A DNA stretch of 64,000 nucleotides from JAWVZS01 sp964507825 (GCA_964507825.1 CAZDQM010000071.1:1-64000); one strand, 5' to 3'; counted from the stretch's first letter, positions 8,759-17,410 are shown. A program made the numbers and translations. The notes: generated by a model from the letters alone, not told the origin.

Positions 8759-9743
8759 GTGAACACATACAAAGAGCTAAAAAAGCTTACAAGAATCGAT
8801 AAGGAGTTCTTTGATAACACGCTAAAGGACCTTCAGCAGTTAATCAGAGTCCGGCGATGCGCCGTACTTTAGAGACGATGCGGACAGGCAGGAGGATTCT
8901 GGAAACCAGTGCAAGTTGCTTATAAGACACTTTTTGCTCCTCTCCCAGTTTCGACGGGCACACAACCCCACGCAGGATATACTTGGCGTGCTTTTTGGAA
9001 TAGATCAGGGTATAGTATCTTAGATACCTCGCGCTTGCAGCCTCATATGATGACAGGCTGTACCCCACACTAAACAATTTCACCAAGTACATTGCTACTG
9101 TAAAGTCAAAAGACGAGCTCAAGGAGATAATACCAGACAGGGACGGCGACGAAATTATCGTAGACGGCACACTTGTAGAGACTACCCGTCCAAGAGACAA
9201 GGACGAGAGAGAAAAGCAGTACTCGGGGAAAAATAAGAGATTTGCAACAAGCACTGCAATACTGATAAACAAACACAGCTATATCATCGGAATAAGCGAC
9301 TCTAAGGAAATAACCATGACATCATGGTTATGACCCAGAACATGCCAGATTTTGGTGAATGGTCTGACCGCATGATTCAAGGCCAGAGGATCCCAGATGC
9401 GCACCATATACAATTTGTTGCAGACAGCGGCTATGCAGGAATACAAGATTACCTGCAGGGAATAAACGCCATGTTGCCGTACAAAAAGCCAAGGGGTGGA
9501 GAAATTACTGCCACTCAAAAGGCGCAAAACAAGGCTCATTCTAGCAAGAGAATTTCAGTTGAGCATGTGTTTGCACATGTCAAGAATTGGAAGATCATAT
9601 CTGGAAGATATGAAGGTACGGTGGAAGAGTTCAACACCGAGTTTAATGGAATATGCGGCATGTGCAACAAGCGCAAGATATGGCAAGACGGCACTTATCA
9701 CCGTTGGAAAAAGAAGATAATAATATATTTTAAAATTATTTGA
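8759..9743 (+). pseudogene. DDE transposase pseudogene (IS5/DDE_Tnp_4 type)
   Basis: The N-terminus reads VNTYKELKKLTRIDKEFF from GTG 8759 and stops at about 8871. The middle continues in another frame from about 9018 (YLRYLALAASYDDRLYPTLN) through VDGTLVETTRP, which supplies the first catalytic Asp. After a further frame change near 9325, the end has VADSGYAG (second Asp) and ISVEHVFAHVKNW (catalytic Glu), finishing at 9743. At least three frame breaks or stops separate the parts. The family signature is clear, but no complete protein can be made. Confidence 0.85.
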
Positions 9744-9870
9744 ATGTACCAGGTTGTGCACAATTTTTGATTTTGGTGACTTGATCGCATAACATGGTAC
9801 AATGATTTTTAGATTTTGATGTGTGTCATTAATTAGGCAAATTTTTCTAGTCGATTACGCAGAAACTCTA

Positions 9871-10326
9871 TTCATGATACAGGAATGTAACAAAAGGCAG
9901 TGATTTGCACCCGCGATACGGCGATACCCATTTTGTGATATCTTGCATGCCGCTGTCGCGTGCATACCATGTTGACTGCAAATATCATGATGCTGGCGCG
10001 TGGACTCATTTAGTACATCCCAATGGTCACGCTAGTTCCCGTTCATGTAATAATGAGAATGCAGGTATAGTAACCTAGTGCAAATACCTACTCATTCCCA
10101 TTATGCTGACGTTATCACGTCTTTTGCATGAAATCCTTTACCGTCTAAATATTCATGTAACGTGACCCTCAACTGCCCCAATAATCACTATTCCATGCAC
10201 GAATTTATCTCCGGTACATGCAATGGCAAATAGTCTGGCAGCACATTACCACGATATAAAACTCGCACAATTGCCTAAAAAGATCAGGCGTATTGACAGC
10301 GTGAAACAAAAAAACACGCGCCGCCC
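9871..10326. other. Gene-free gap with a long imperfect hairpin
   Basis: No convincing gene was found between the right end of the IS and the 3' end of the flavoprotein gene. The notable feature is an imperfect inverted repeat at 10050-10103: the left arm ATAATGAGAATG...AGGTAT pairs with the right arm ATACCT...CATTCCCATTAT around a short loop. It could be the ends of a tiny decayed element or a transcript terminator; nothing else stands out. Confidence 0.5.
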
Positions 10327-10959
10327 CTACCAGACAGGCTCATCAATTATCCGTAACCCGCCAGACGTCTTTTCGAATCCCATGATGCGCAGTGTCTCCC
10401 TAGCAGACGGGGAGTCGCGCTCGAGGATCTTCTGGGCCAGGTTAATCCTGTCATCCTGCCTCATGTGCTGGCCAATCTTGTATTTTCCGCGCATGTCCCC
10501 GGGTACCACCTTGATTACGGCGACATGATTTAGCACATCCATGTCTGGGCGCAGTGACTCATAGCCGCCCTCCGGCTGATACTTTTGCATCAGCGCCTCA
10601 AGCGCGGCCGCCTTTTCTTCGGCATCCTCCACAATTACCGACTCGCCCTTGATTACAACGCTTATGTACAGCGTGTCGGCTAGTGACGCATCCGTGGGAC
10701 TAAAAAAGTGCGACGGTAGAAACTCTAGTTCCCGGTCCACCTCAAATCCGGATTTTGTATTTGCCCGCATGTTGTCAAGTTTTTCGCCGCGCGTATGGGA
10801 ATGCATGTAGATGGAGTCGTTAAAAAAGACAAAGTTCATCGGAATCACCTGCGGATATCCACTCGCATCAACGGTTGCAAGCCGCCCGACATGCTCCTGG
10901 TTCAGGAATTGTACGATCTTTTCTCTGGATTTAATCTGCAATCTCCCGACTAGCTGCAT
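10327..10959 (-). CDS. FMN-binding split-barrel flavoprotein (pyridoxamine 5'-phosphate oxidase-like)
   Basis: About 210 residues of the PNPOx-like split beta-barrel family. The hallmarks are an N-terminal helix and strand (REKIVQFLNQEHVGRLATVD), then GYPQVIPMNFVF and the phosphate-binding MHSHTRGEKLDNM. HVAVIKVVPGDMRGKYKIGQ comes later, as in NimA-type and general-stress flavoproteins. These bind FMN or F420 and reduce small molecules; the substrate cannot be told. The ATG at 10959 is preferred; a GTG at 10974 is in frame. A small acidic protein is encoded 30 bp upstream on the same strand. Confidence 0.75.
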   Translation of the reverse strand: MQLVGRLQIKSREKIVQFLNQEHVGRLATVDASGYPQVIPMNFVFFNDSIYMHSHTRGEKLDNMRANTKSGFEVDRELEFLPSHFFSPTDASLADTLYISVVIKGESVIVEDAEEKAAALEALMQKYQPEGGYESLRPDMDVLNHVAVIKVVPGDMRGKYKIGQHMRQDDRINLAQKILERDSPSARETLRIMGFEKTSGGLRIIDEPVW

Positions 10960-10988
10960 GAAATTACAAGGCACAAGTCAAATAAAAA

Positions 10989-11216
10989 TCAGGAGTCATG
11001 CTGCCTTTTTAAAAATTCGCGCTCGGCTCGCTTAATCTGGGCGTTCTTGGCAACATCTTCGCCCATATCTATTAGTTCATACAGGCCCACGTCTGCCACA
11101 AGCTCGTCCTCACTCTCCTCGTCAAGATCAAACTCGATATCCGTCAGAATCTCGATGTTTTCATCTAGAACCTCAAGGGATCTAGCAATATCCTCGGCAA
11201 GCTCGTCATCACTCAT
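10989..11216 (-). CDS. Small acidic conserved-looking protein
   Basis: A 75-residue protein with no recognised family. It is strongly acidic through most of its length (stretch EFDLDEESEDELVADVGLYE) and ends in a basic helix (IKRAEREFLKRQHDS), so it is probably helical and soluble. The ATG at 11216 follows the LLM oxidoreductase gene by 37 bp and precedes the flavoprotein gene by about 30 bp, all on one strand, so the three probably form one transcript. Real gene likely from its codon pattern and position; role unknown. Confidence 0.6.
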   Translation of the reverse strand: MSDDELAEDIARSLEVLDENIEILTDIEFDLDEESEDELVADVGLYELIDMGEDVAKNAQIKRAEREFLKRQHDS

Positions 11217-11253
11217 GCGTCTTCAAGATAAATTGAAAAAGCGGTTTTTGAAA

Positions 11254-12351
11254 CTAGAGGTTTATTTCTTTTGCGTTTTCGCGCAAATATGGCATTACAT
11301 AACTGGCAAACTTGTCTATTGAGCCAAAATAGTTCTTTCCCCAGAATCGGATGACAAAGTGGTTGACCCCAGCCTTCATGAACCGCTCAAATGTCGGTAT
11401 GATGTCATCCGGCGTGCCTATGGCAGTAGATGATCTTGCAACGGATTCCGGAATCTTCGTCGCCGCCTCCCTCATCTTGACAATCCAGTCCTGGTTTGAC
11501 ATTGAATATTCGGTAAAATATTTTACAAAGTCAAACCCTTCAATCTCTTTGAGCTGATGCACCCTGAGAATCTCCGGCTTGAACAGGCTGACCTTGACGG
11601 CTTCCTTCATCTTTGCCCACGACTCTTCGGCATCCTCTGAAAAGTACACATCGATGTCAAGCGCCATCTGAAAGTTGTCCTTATCCTCCTGTGTCCTGCC
11701 GTGCTTTTCCATCGAGGACTCGATCTGTCCCTTGTGATCCTCGAATAGTTCTGGCGTATAACCTATTGGTAGCCAGCCATCCCCTAGCTTTCCAGTAAGC
11801 TCAAGTGTCCGCTTGCCGCCTGCCGCCATGTAGGTCGGCGGATGCGGCTTGCGTATCGGAGTGGCCTGCAGACATGCGCCCTCTAATCTATAATACTTGC
11901 CTTCATAATTTACCGTGTTGTCTGGTGTGGATTTATACAATGTCCTAATGACCTCGATCTGCTCGGCCCACTTTGAGACCGGCTTTTCAAACGGGATGCA
12001 AAACTCTTTGAGGTTTTGCGCCTCGCCAGCCCCGATTCCTAGGATCGCCCTACCCTTTGAGATCCTATCCAGTGTGATTGCCGCCAGCGCTATATTTGAT
12101 GGATGCCGCCTTATGGCATCAGTAACGCAGGTTCCAAGCTCCACGTTGTTGGTGACCGCGGCAATTGCAGACAGCATGACCCACGGATCAAGCACCGTTG
12201 CATTCTTCCACTGCGGAACGTTGGTGTGATCCATGTAAAAGACCGAGTCATATCCTGTCTTGTCTGCAAGCATGCATGCGGTAAGAATCTGATCCTCGGT
12301 ATATCCCGCCCTGGCCACGTTAAGGCCGTTTTGAATCCCGAATTTCAGCAT
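11254..12351 (-). CDS. LLM-class (luciferase-like, F420/FMN-dependent) oxidoreductase
   Basis: 365 residues with the luciferase-like TIM barrel from the start (MLKFGIQNGLNVARAGYTED). It has the family stretches DSVFYMDHT, VELGTCVTDAIRRHPSNIAL, GRAILGIGAGEAQN and PTYMAAGGKRTLELTGKLGDGW. These match F420-dependent methylene-tetrahydromethanopterin reductase-like and related proteins, where the SGIGAGE-type loop binds the cofactor phosphate. The physiological substrate cannot be read from sequence. Thaumarchaea make F420, so it is the probable cofactor. First gene of the three-gene minus-strand unit and divergent from the ABM/cupin pair. Confidence 0.85.
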   Translation of the reverse strand: MLKFGIQNGLNVARAGYTEDQILTACMLADKTGYDSVFYMDHTNVPQWKNATVLDPWVMLSAIAAVTNNVELGTCVTDAIRRHPSNIALAAITLDRISKGRAILGIGAGEAQNLKEFCIPFEKPVSKWAEQIEVIRTLYKSTPDNTVNYEGKYYRLEGACLQATPIRKPHPPTYMAAGGKRTLELTGKLGDGWLPIGYTPELFEDHKGQIESSMEKHGRTQEDKDNFQMALDIDVYFSEDAEESWAKMKEAVKVSLFKPEILRVHQLKEIEGFDFVKYFTEYSMSNQDWIVKMREAATKIPESVARSSTAIGTPDDIIPTFERFMKAGVNHFVIRFWGKNYFGSIDKFASYVMPYLRENAKEINL

Positions 12352-12451
12352 AATTTTTTACCGTCGTTTGTTGTATTCATGCATAAATAAGTTTAATCCG
12401 ATCGCCGCCCCATAAAACGTCATAATTCGTCAGCATGCTTTGCAGAAAGGC

Positions 12452-12460
12452 AATTATTTA
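12452..12460 (+). promoter_or_regulatory. Probable TATA box of the ABM/cupin pair
   Basis: AATTATTTA lies 20-28 nt before the ATG at 12480, consistent with a leaderless archaeal transcript. It is in the divergent gap with the LLM oxidoreductase gene. Confidence 0.45.
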
Positions 12461-12479
12461 GGACGAAAGTACTCTTACC

Positions 12480-12764
12480 ATGTTTGTTGCAATAGCAGAG
12501 GTATACCTCAAGGACGGCGCCGAGGGGGACTTTGTAGGATCGTTTGCAGATGCCAATGCGGAACTGTCCGAATGCGAGGGTTTTGTAGGTAGGCGACTTT
12601 TAAAATCAGGAGACGGCTCGTTTAGAATACTAGTCGAACATGACAGTCGTGAAACGTTTGAAAGGATGCACCAGGGGGATATTCATGCAAAGTGGCACAA
12701 GGTCATGATATCACACATGGCACGGGCTCCATCGCCAAGATTCTATACAGTCGTTGCCCAATGA
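12480..12764 (+). CDS. ABM-domain (antibiotic biosynthesis monooxygenase-like) protein
   Basis: 94 residues forming one ferredoxin-like ABM domain: MFVAIAEVYLKDGAEGDF, CEGFVGRRLLKSGDGSFRIL, HDSRETFERMHQGDIHAKWH. Family members are cofactor-free monooxygenases, heme-degrading enzymes or signal-protein degraders acting as dimers; this one lacks anything that decides between them. Its TGA overlaps the ATG of the cupin gene (ATGA at 12761), so the two are translated together and probably act in the same process. Confidence 0.8.
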   Translation: MFVAIAEVYLKDGAEGDFVGSFADANAELSECEGFVGRRLLKSGDGSFRILVEHDSRETFERMHQGDIHAKWHKVMISHMARAPSPRFYTVVAQ

Positions 12765-13081
12765 AGGTAGATTTTGATCTAGACGAACACGTGCAAAGGG
12801 TCATGGAGAGTGAATCCTATTTTCGCACATTCATCAATCGCGCCAGCCTAGCAGCCGGTGTGCTCGTCTTAGAACCGGGAGAGGATGACACGCAAGAGCC
12901 CCATGAAAGCGACGAGGTATATTACGTGATCTCTGGTAGCGGTTATTTGAGGATAAACGGCAAGGATTATATCGCGTCAAGGGGCAGGCTGTTTTTTGTT
13001 GCAAGGGATACCGAACATTTTTTTCATGGGAATCGGGGCGTGCTCAAGGTGTTGTACTTTTTTGGCGGCTCCGACGGCTGA
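12761..13081 (+). CDS. Single-domain cupin
   Basis: About 106 residues: MKVDFDLDEHVQ start chosen because it overlaps the upstream stop codon; the frame runs back to 12692. Cupin motif 1 is ETHEGDEVYYVISGSGYLRI-like (here EPHESDEVYYVISGSG), and motif 2 is LFFVARDTEHFFHG. A metal site from His, Glu and His residues is plausible (PHESDE, TEHFFH). The substrate is unknown. Its 3' end runs 58 bp into the end of convergent purN. Confidence 0.85.
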   Translation: MKVDFDLDEHVQRVMESESYFRTFINRASLAAGVLVLEPGEDDTQEPHESDEVYYVISGSGYLRINGKDYIASRGRLFFVARDTEHFFHGNRGVLKVLYFFGGSDG

Positions 13082-13692
13082 AAGATTACCCTGCGGCCCA
13101 CGACACGAACCTTGTTTCTTGCAAAAAGATCCACGGCCATCGGATAAATCCTGTGCTCGGCTCTGAGTATTCGCTTTGAGAGTGATTCCTCGGTGTCATC
13201 CTCCATAACCCTTACAGCTGACTGCATCACCACCGGCCCGCTGTCCATTCCCGCATCTACAATATGGACGGTACACCCGGAATACTTTACTCCGTGTTCT
13301 AACGCCTGCCTTTGCGCATTTAACCCCGGAAACGACGGGAGTAGTGCAGGGTGGATGTTTAGTATTTTGTTCTTGTATCGTTTTACAAGCTGCGGGCTGA
13401 TAATCCTCATGAATCCCGCAAGGCAAACAAGTCCATTGGTAGGGCAAACCCCGTGTCTTTGCAACGCCCGGATTATCTTCCTGTCATAATCCCAGCGCGT
13501 CCCATCAAAACCGGCGCTTGGAACAATTTCGGTATCCACCCCTAGCCCCTTGGCAATATCTAGTCCCCGGGCATCCTCCCTGTTGGAAATCACCACAGCA
13601 GGACGAATTGGGATCTCCTTTTTCTCCACGGCACGCAGAATCGACTCCATGTTGCTTCCTCTGCCTGAAATCAAGATCCCCAGCTGCAACAA
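13024..13692 (-). CDS. purN: PurN, phosphoribosylglycinamide formyltransferase
   Basis: Transfers a formyl group from 10-formyl-THF to GAR in purine synthesis. The N-terminus LGILISGRGSNMESIL carries the phosphate-binding GRGSN. The folate and catalytic sites follow: NIHPALLPSFPG (Asn and His), GCTVHIVDAGMDSGP (His and Asp). The length of 222 residues is normal. The last 58 bp are antisense to the cupin gene and encode an extra tail beyond the usual core. Use of formyl-folate fits with folD and the cyclo-ligase further along. Confidence 0.95.
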   Translation of the reverse strand: MLQLGILISGRGSNMESILRAVEKKEIPIRPAVVISNREDARGLDIAKGLGVDTEIVPSAGFDGTRWDYDRKIIRALQRHGVCPTNGLVCLAGFMRIISPQLVKRYKNKILNIHPALLPSFPGLNAQRQALEHGVKYSGCTVHIVDAGMDSGPVVMQSAVRVMEDDTEESLSKRILRAEHRIYPMAVDLFARNKVRVVGRRVIFQPSEPPKKYNTLSTPRFP

Positions 13693-13770
13693 TGATACGC
13701 AGATATCCGTCTAGCAATTAATTCATGCGGTAAATGAACGGTTATTATCACGCCATATCATATTCCCTAC

Positions 13771-14052
13771 ATGACGGGGCACAGAATCACGCACATCAGA
13801 CTCAAGCATGCAAAAAAAGAATGCAAGTCAATCACCAACGTCAAGATGGACCGGAAATCCGTCACGGTCGACCACATCATTAAGATGATGAAGGGTACCG
13901 GCAGAGACAGGATCCGCCACACGTTCTATATAGAATCCGAGGGAATCAGGGTCTCCATCAAACTAGCGCCAGACAGTAACAATCCCACATACATTCGGAC
14001 CGAACAGGCGGACTCGCCGTATGACACCCTTCTTGAGCTACCAAGGTTCTAA
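13771..14052 (+). CDS. DUF3892-like small protein
   Basis: 93 residues. The start RITHIRLKH, a central strand-rich part and the end TYIRTEQADSPYDTLLELPRF resemble DUF3892, whose members share an ITxVR-type start and a C-terminal LxxLPxF. Basic N-terminal half. No function is known for the family. It is a single gene between purN (divergent) and the MBL-fold gene, which starts about 80 bp downstream on the same strand. Confidence 0.55.
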   Translation: MTGHRITHIRLKHAKKECKSITNVKMDRKSVTVDHIIKMMKGTGRDRIRHTFYIESEGIRVSIKLAPDSNNPTYIRTEQADSPYDTLLELPRF

Positions 14053-14131
14053 TATCATACTCAATACCGCAAACCCCGCAGTTTATATCAAATCCATATT
14101 CCCCTGATCCTGTTTGAGACAAAGGATAACG

Positions 14132-15094
14132 ATGACAAAAAACGGCATCGTCTGCAAGACAAACGGTACCACAATAACCCTTGATCCCAAGATTGCAGTG
14201 TCCGGATTGAACTTTGTATCCCATGCACACTCTGATCACCTTCCAAGCCGTGCCGATGGGACGATACTATCATCAAAAGAGACACGCGCCATAGCCGACC
14301 TGCGCGGACTTGAGATGAAGGATCATGTTGCAGATCTTGAAAACGCATCCCTGCACGACACCGGCCACATTCTTGGCGCGCGGGGGCTGTTATATGATGG
14401 AATCTTTTACACGGGTGACATCTGCACAAGGGGTCGGGGATTTCTCCGAGGGGCGCGTGTTCCAAAATGCAAGATCCTGATCACAGAGTGCACCTTTGGA
14501 CTCCCAGAATTCATCTTTCCACCAATCGAGGAGATCAGAGATCGGGTCAACGGAATAATCTCGGACATGTACTCTCGCGGCATACCGGTGATCCTGATGG
14601 GGTATGCACTAGGTAAGGCGCAGACAATAACCCATATGTTCCAGCACTGGGAACCGTTCTACCTGCACGACTCCATCAAGAAGGTCAACGAGCTGCATCA
14701 AAGTTTCAACGTGAATCTAAGGGAGGCCATGGGACACTCGGAGGCTCAAAGACAGGGACTGCTAGACAAAAAACCTTGGGTAATGGTGGCCCCGATGATG
14801 TCCGAGAAGAGCAGCTTTGTAAGAGATATGAAGTCAAAATACGATGCCCTGACGGTGGGCTTTAGCGGATGGGCCAAGTCTTCAAAGTTTCACTTTGGCA
14901 GGATGTGCGACTATTCTATTCCCCTAAGTGATCACTGTGATTTTCTAGAGCTTGTCAGGATGGTAAACGAGTCTGGGGCAGAAAAGATTTACACAGTACA
15001 CGGGTTTGTCGACGATTTTGCAGACTATTTGCGCAAATATAGAATTGATGCGCAACCCCTACAATACGAGGCTACACCCACTACAAGACTATAG
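14132..15094 (+). CDS. Metallo-beta-lactamase-fold nuclease (CPSF/SNM1-like exonuclease family)
   Basis: About 320 residues with the MBL motifs: SHAHSDHL (HxHxDH, two zincs), HDTGHILGARGL, YTGDICTRGRG (metal-bridging Asp), ILITECTFG and later VGFSGWAK and PLSDHCDF, as in mRNA 3'-end-processing-factor and ligase-associated exonuclease groups. It most likely processes RNA or DNA ends. The ATG at 14132 has a purine-rich AAGGATA upstream; an in-frame TTG at 14114 is possible. Plus-strand single gene. Confidence 0.85.
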   Translation: MTKNGIVCKTNGTTITLDPKIAVSGLNFVSHAHSDHLPSRADGTILSSKETRAIADLRGLEMKDHVADLENASLHDTGHILGARGLLYDGIFYTGDICTRGRGFLRGARVPKCKILITECTFGLPEFIFPPIEEIRDRVNGIISDMYSRGIPVILMGYALGKAQTITHMFQHWEPFYLHDSIKKVNELHQSFNVNLREAMGHSEAQRQGLLDKKPWVMVAPMMSEKSSFVRDMKSKYDALTVGFSGWAKSSKFHFGRMCDYSIPLSDHCDFLELVRMVNESGAEKIYTVHGFVDDFADYLRKYRIDAQPLQYEATPTTRL

Positions 15095-15387
15095 GCAACG
15101 TATCGCGTATTCCAAGCACGCGCATCAACCACATTATCATGCAAGCCAAAGGGTGCATGAACATCCCTGTCCGTTATTGTAATGTGTATTTTATATGATT
15201 TATTGGGTTCTGGTTTGCGCGACAGGCCCCTAGACAGTCTAGTTCATCATACACACGATTCCTGTTCTCGTTGGGGCCGCGGTCCTGCCAAGCGTGGTGC
15301 AGTCCAAAATCCTCATAACATAATCGATTTTGTGGTATATACGAGCGTTGCCATAGTCATCTTGCGCGCAGACTCTTACAACGCAAC
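15095..15387. other. Convergent gap with possible structured RNA
   Basis: No protein gene is convincing here. A TATA-like TTTATATGATTTATT near 15190 is followed by a GC-rich stretch (about 15210-15310) unlike its flanks. That stretch contains the palindrome CTAGAC/A/GTCTAG (15230-15242), and GGCCCC at 15225 can pair with GGGGCC at about 15275. It could be an untranslated RNA on the plus strand. No known RNA family signature was recognised. Confidence 0.35.
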
Positions 15388-15627
15388 CTAGATTCCAATA
15401 AAACGTCTACAGTCGCAGTCAAGTACCAAGCAAGTCTCTTGGTTTCGCAGATGATCCGCGTACATGTGACCGCATGCCTCATTTTTACATGTTCTTCTGG
15501 CCGTCTCCCTTATGATGACGGACTGGGCGATGCGGTTTGCCTTGTCCTTTGAATATCCCCGTTTATCCACATAGTAATGAACTATCCTACTATACAGCTT
15601 GCCTGCGTTGAACTTTTTTTCAATCAT
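15388..15627 (-). CDS. Small Cys-rich putative zinc protein
   Basis: 79 residues: a helical basic N-terminal half (KLYSRIVHYYVDKRGYSKDK) followed by a metal-binding-looking end with CKNEACGHMYADH, ETCLVLDCDC. Four or more Cys and two His could hold one zinc. The same CxxxACGHxxxDH...CxxxxCxC arrangement appears in the 50-residue protein at 48170. Its start overlaps the stop of the Lrp-type gene by 4 bp, so it is co-translated with it. Family not known to me. Confidence 0.65.
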   Translation of the reverse strand: MIEKKFNAGKLYSRIVHYYVDKRGYSKDKANRIAQSVIIRETARRTCKNEACGHMYADHLRNQETCLVLDCDCRRFIGI

Positions 15628-15875
15628 TGCCTGCCGCCTTGCAACGGGATCCAGTAAAGTGTAACAGTGGCCCGAATCTTTGGCATTTTTCGAATCCTTT
15701 GTGTAATTATCTCGTCGATCCTTTCCTTGTCCTCAGATACAACCTTACAAAAGATATCATAGATTCCATATGTTCCACGCACCTCGGCAACCTCGGTGAT
15801 ATCTGCAATGCCCCGGATTATATCCGACTCTGATCCCAAGTCGCACTGGATCAGGACGTATGCCGTCTCAGTCAT
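15624..15875 (-). CDS. Stand-alone Lrp/AsnC effector-binding (RAM) domain
   Basis: 83 residues comprising only the alpha-beta ligand-binding domain of Lrp/AsnC regulators: AYVLIQCDLGSESDIIRGIA, VAEVRGTYGIYDIFCKV, KMPKIRATVTLYWI. No helix-turn-helix is present, so it cannot bind DNA alone. Stand-alone RAM domains can assemble with full-length Lrp proteins or act as metabolite sensors. A paralogue lies at 39370. It is transcribed ahead of the zinc protein gene with a 4-bp overlap. Confidence 0.85.
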   Translation of the reverse strand: MTETAYVLIQCDLGSESDIIRGIADITEVAEVRGTYGIYDIFCKVVSEDKERIDEIITQRIRKMPKIRATVTLYWIPLQGGRQ

Positions 15876-16126
15876 TGTAATACACTTCCCCTTCTAGAAC
15901 GTCGGCCCACCCCGCAGCGACATCGGGGATCTGTACATTTAGGTACAACTCTATCACTTGTCATAGTATAGATTAGTCACCAACATATATGAACTAGACT
16001 GATCTATAAGCATAGAATTGTTTAAAATTATTACCTTAAACCTTACATTTGTTAATAACCATATGCAGACGAGCTCAAATAACAAACAGGCAGACCAACA
16101 TGCAATGAAAGTCAAGTGAACGCAAA

Positions 16127-17386
16127 CTAACATAACATTATTCCTATGTCCAGCAGATTCGTCTGCGTGTGGCCAGTCCTTATCAGGCCCCCAAACCTTT
16201 CAAAGTACGCATTAGAGTTGCTAGACATGAGGTACCTTTTGATCACGTCTCTGTCGATCGAAGATGTGTGTATCAAGGCTCCTGCAAACTCTGTATTGCC
16301 GTCGATGCCATCAGTTCCAATCGAGCCGACGATCATGTCACGCTGTAGCAGTCCAGCCATACGTAGTACGATCTCTTGATTCCGTCCCCCCATACCGCCT
16401 CCCCTTACCAGCACGGTCGTCTCCCCTCCAAAGATCAAGCACGAGCAGGGCTTTTTTGGCGCAATTTTGACTAGCGTCCCGGCCTGCTTCTCAACCTTTC
16501 CAAATATTGTAGCGGTCCGCACCCCGTATCCGAGCTTTACCGCTTCTTTTTTCATGGCCCGCAGGCAGTCTCTGTTGGATGCGATCACGAAATTCCTGAT
16601 TGCCGGCATCTTTGGTGTCTCAGCGATGGCCCCGCGCGCGCCCAGATCTAGACGCGCCAGCACGCTTTTTGGGATCCTGTCTTGGATTTTATATTTCCGA
16701 ATGACCCTTTGCGCCTGTGCAAACGTGGTCTTGTCACAGTATGTCGTTCCAGATGCAATCACAGACATATCGTCGGACTTGACATCGGACATCAACAGCG
16801 CAATCGCATCACATGGAATGTCCAATGTCATTCTCCCCCCCTTTATCTTGGAGAGGTGCTTTCGTACACAGTTGACCTCGCCTATGTCTGCACCCGACCC
16901 CAGCAACACCTGGTTCGTATGCATCTTCTCCTCTAGTGTTATTCCATCAGGTAGCGCGACTAGTGCCGAACCGCCGCCCGATACTAGGAATACCACCAAG
17001 TCGGTCTTGCGGCAGTTTCTGATATATGATAAAATGGCCCTTGCGGCCACCATGCTTGAATGGCTCGGATTCGGATGCGTTGACTGTATGATTTTGAACT
17101 TTGTGCGTTTTGGTGCACGGATTCCACTTGGAATTATTATGATGCCGTCACGCGCGCGTATCCTAGAATCAAAGGCAGTTGCCATTGAAAGTCCCGCCTT
17201 TCCAAATGCCACTATCCTGACCGCCGAATACCTTGACGTGTTTACGATGTGTCTTCCCATCAGTACAGAGCGCCGTTTCAGGATTTTTGGCAAGATTGTA
17301 GACGGCATGGCCGCGGCAATTCCAGCCTCCAAAATCCGGCGTGCGTCTTTCTCCTTTTCCAGATTTGTCTTAGCACGATCATTCAA
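16127..17386 (-). CDS. Glycerate 2-kinase (GckA/MOFRL family)
   Basis: 419 residues. It phosphorylates D-glycerate to 2-phosphoglycerate. Typical stretches are AFGKAGLSMA, IQSTHPNPSHSSM, VFLVSGGGSALVALP, CVRKHLSKIKGGRM and SDVKSDDMSVIASG. The C-terminal MOFRL domain has CLIFGGETTVLVRG, GRNQEIVLRMA and GSIGTDGIDG. The length is standard for the archaeal class. It is divergent from the iron-ADH gene across a 55-bp gap, so both promoters share that gap. It would feed glycerate into lower glycolysis/gluconeogenesis. Confidence 0.92.
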   Translation of the reverse strand: MNDRAKTNLEKEKDARRILEAGIAAAMPSTILPKILKRRSVLMGRHIVNTSRYSAVRIVAFGKAGLSMATAFDSRIRARDGIIIIPSGIRAPKRTKFKIIQSTHPNPSHSSMVAARAILSYIRNCRKTDLVVFLVSGGGSALVALPDGITLEEKMHTNQVLLGSGADIGEVNCVRKHLSKIKGGRMTLDIPCDAIALLMSDVKSDDMSVIASGTTYCDKTTFAQAQRVIRKYKIQDRIPKSVLARLDLGARGAIAETPKMPAIRNFVIASNRDCLRAMKKEAVKLGYGVRTATIFGKVEKQAGTLVKIAPKKPCSCLIFGGETTVLVRGGGMGGRNQEIVLRMAGLLQRDMIVGSIGTDGIDGNTEFAGALIHTSSIDRDVIKRYLMSSNSNAYFERFGGLIRTGHTQTNLLDIGIMLC

Positions 17387-17410
17387 GTGATTTTTCAGTG
17401 CTTCTGTAAG

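Larger units (their letters stand above)
8235..9870 (+). mobile_element. Decayed IS (DDE_Tnp_4/IS5-like), about 1.6 kb
   Basis: The ends are inverted repeats GAGTTTATGCGTAATC (left, after TA) and GATTACGCAGAAACTC (right, before TA), one mismatch apart. Inside are two broken genes on the plus strand: a coiled-coil accessory reading frame and a DDE transposase with several frame breaks. The TA target and the transposase type suggest an IS5-superfamily element of the group that duplicates TA. The same ends occur on the MITE at 6913-7082. Conserved TIRs but a dead transposase mean it can no longer move by itself. Confidence 0.85.

Noticed and set aside
8844..9272. 142-residue minus-strand frame within the IS
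   Set aside because: It is the reverse shadow of the decayed transposase, whose plus-strand reading has the DDE motifs.
15182..15391. 69-residue plus-strand frame in the convergent gap
   Set aside because: Composition unlike the neighbours and it spans the GC-rich, self-complementary stretch; more likely non-coding.
16467..17390. 307-residue plus-strand frame opposite glycerate kinase
   Set aside because: The minus strand encodes all glycerate kinase motifs; the plus frame has low-complexity Ser/Arg/Pro composition typical of antisense shadow.
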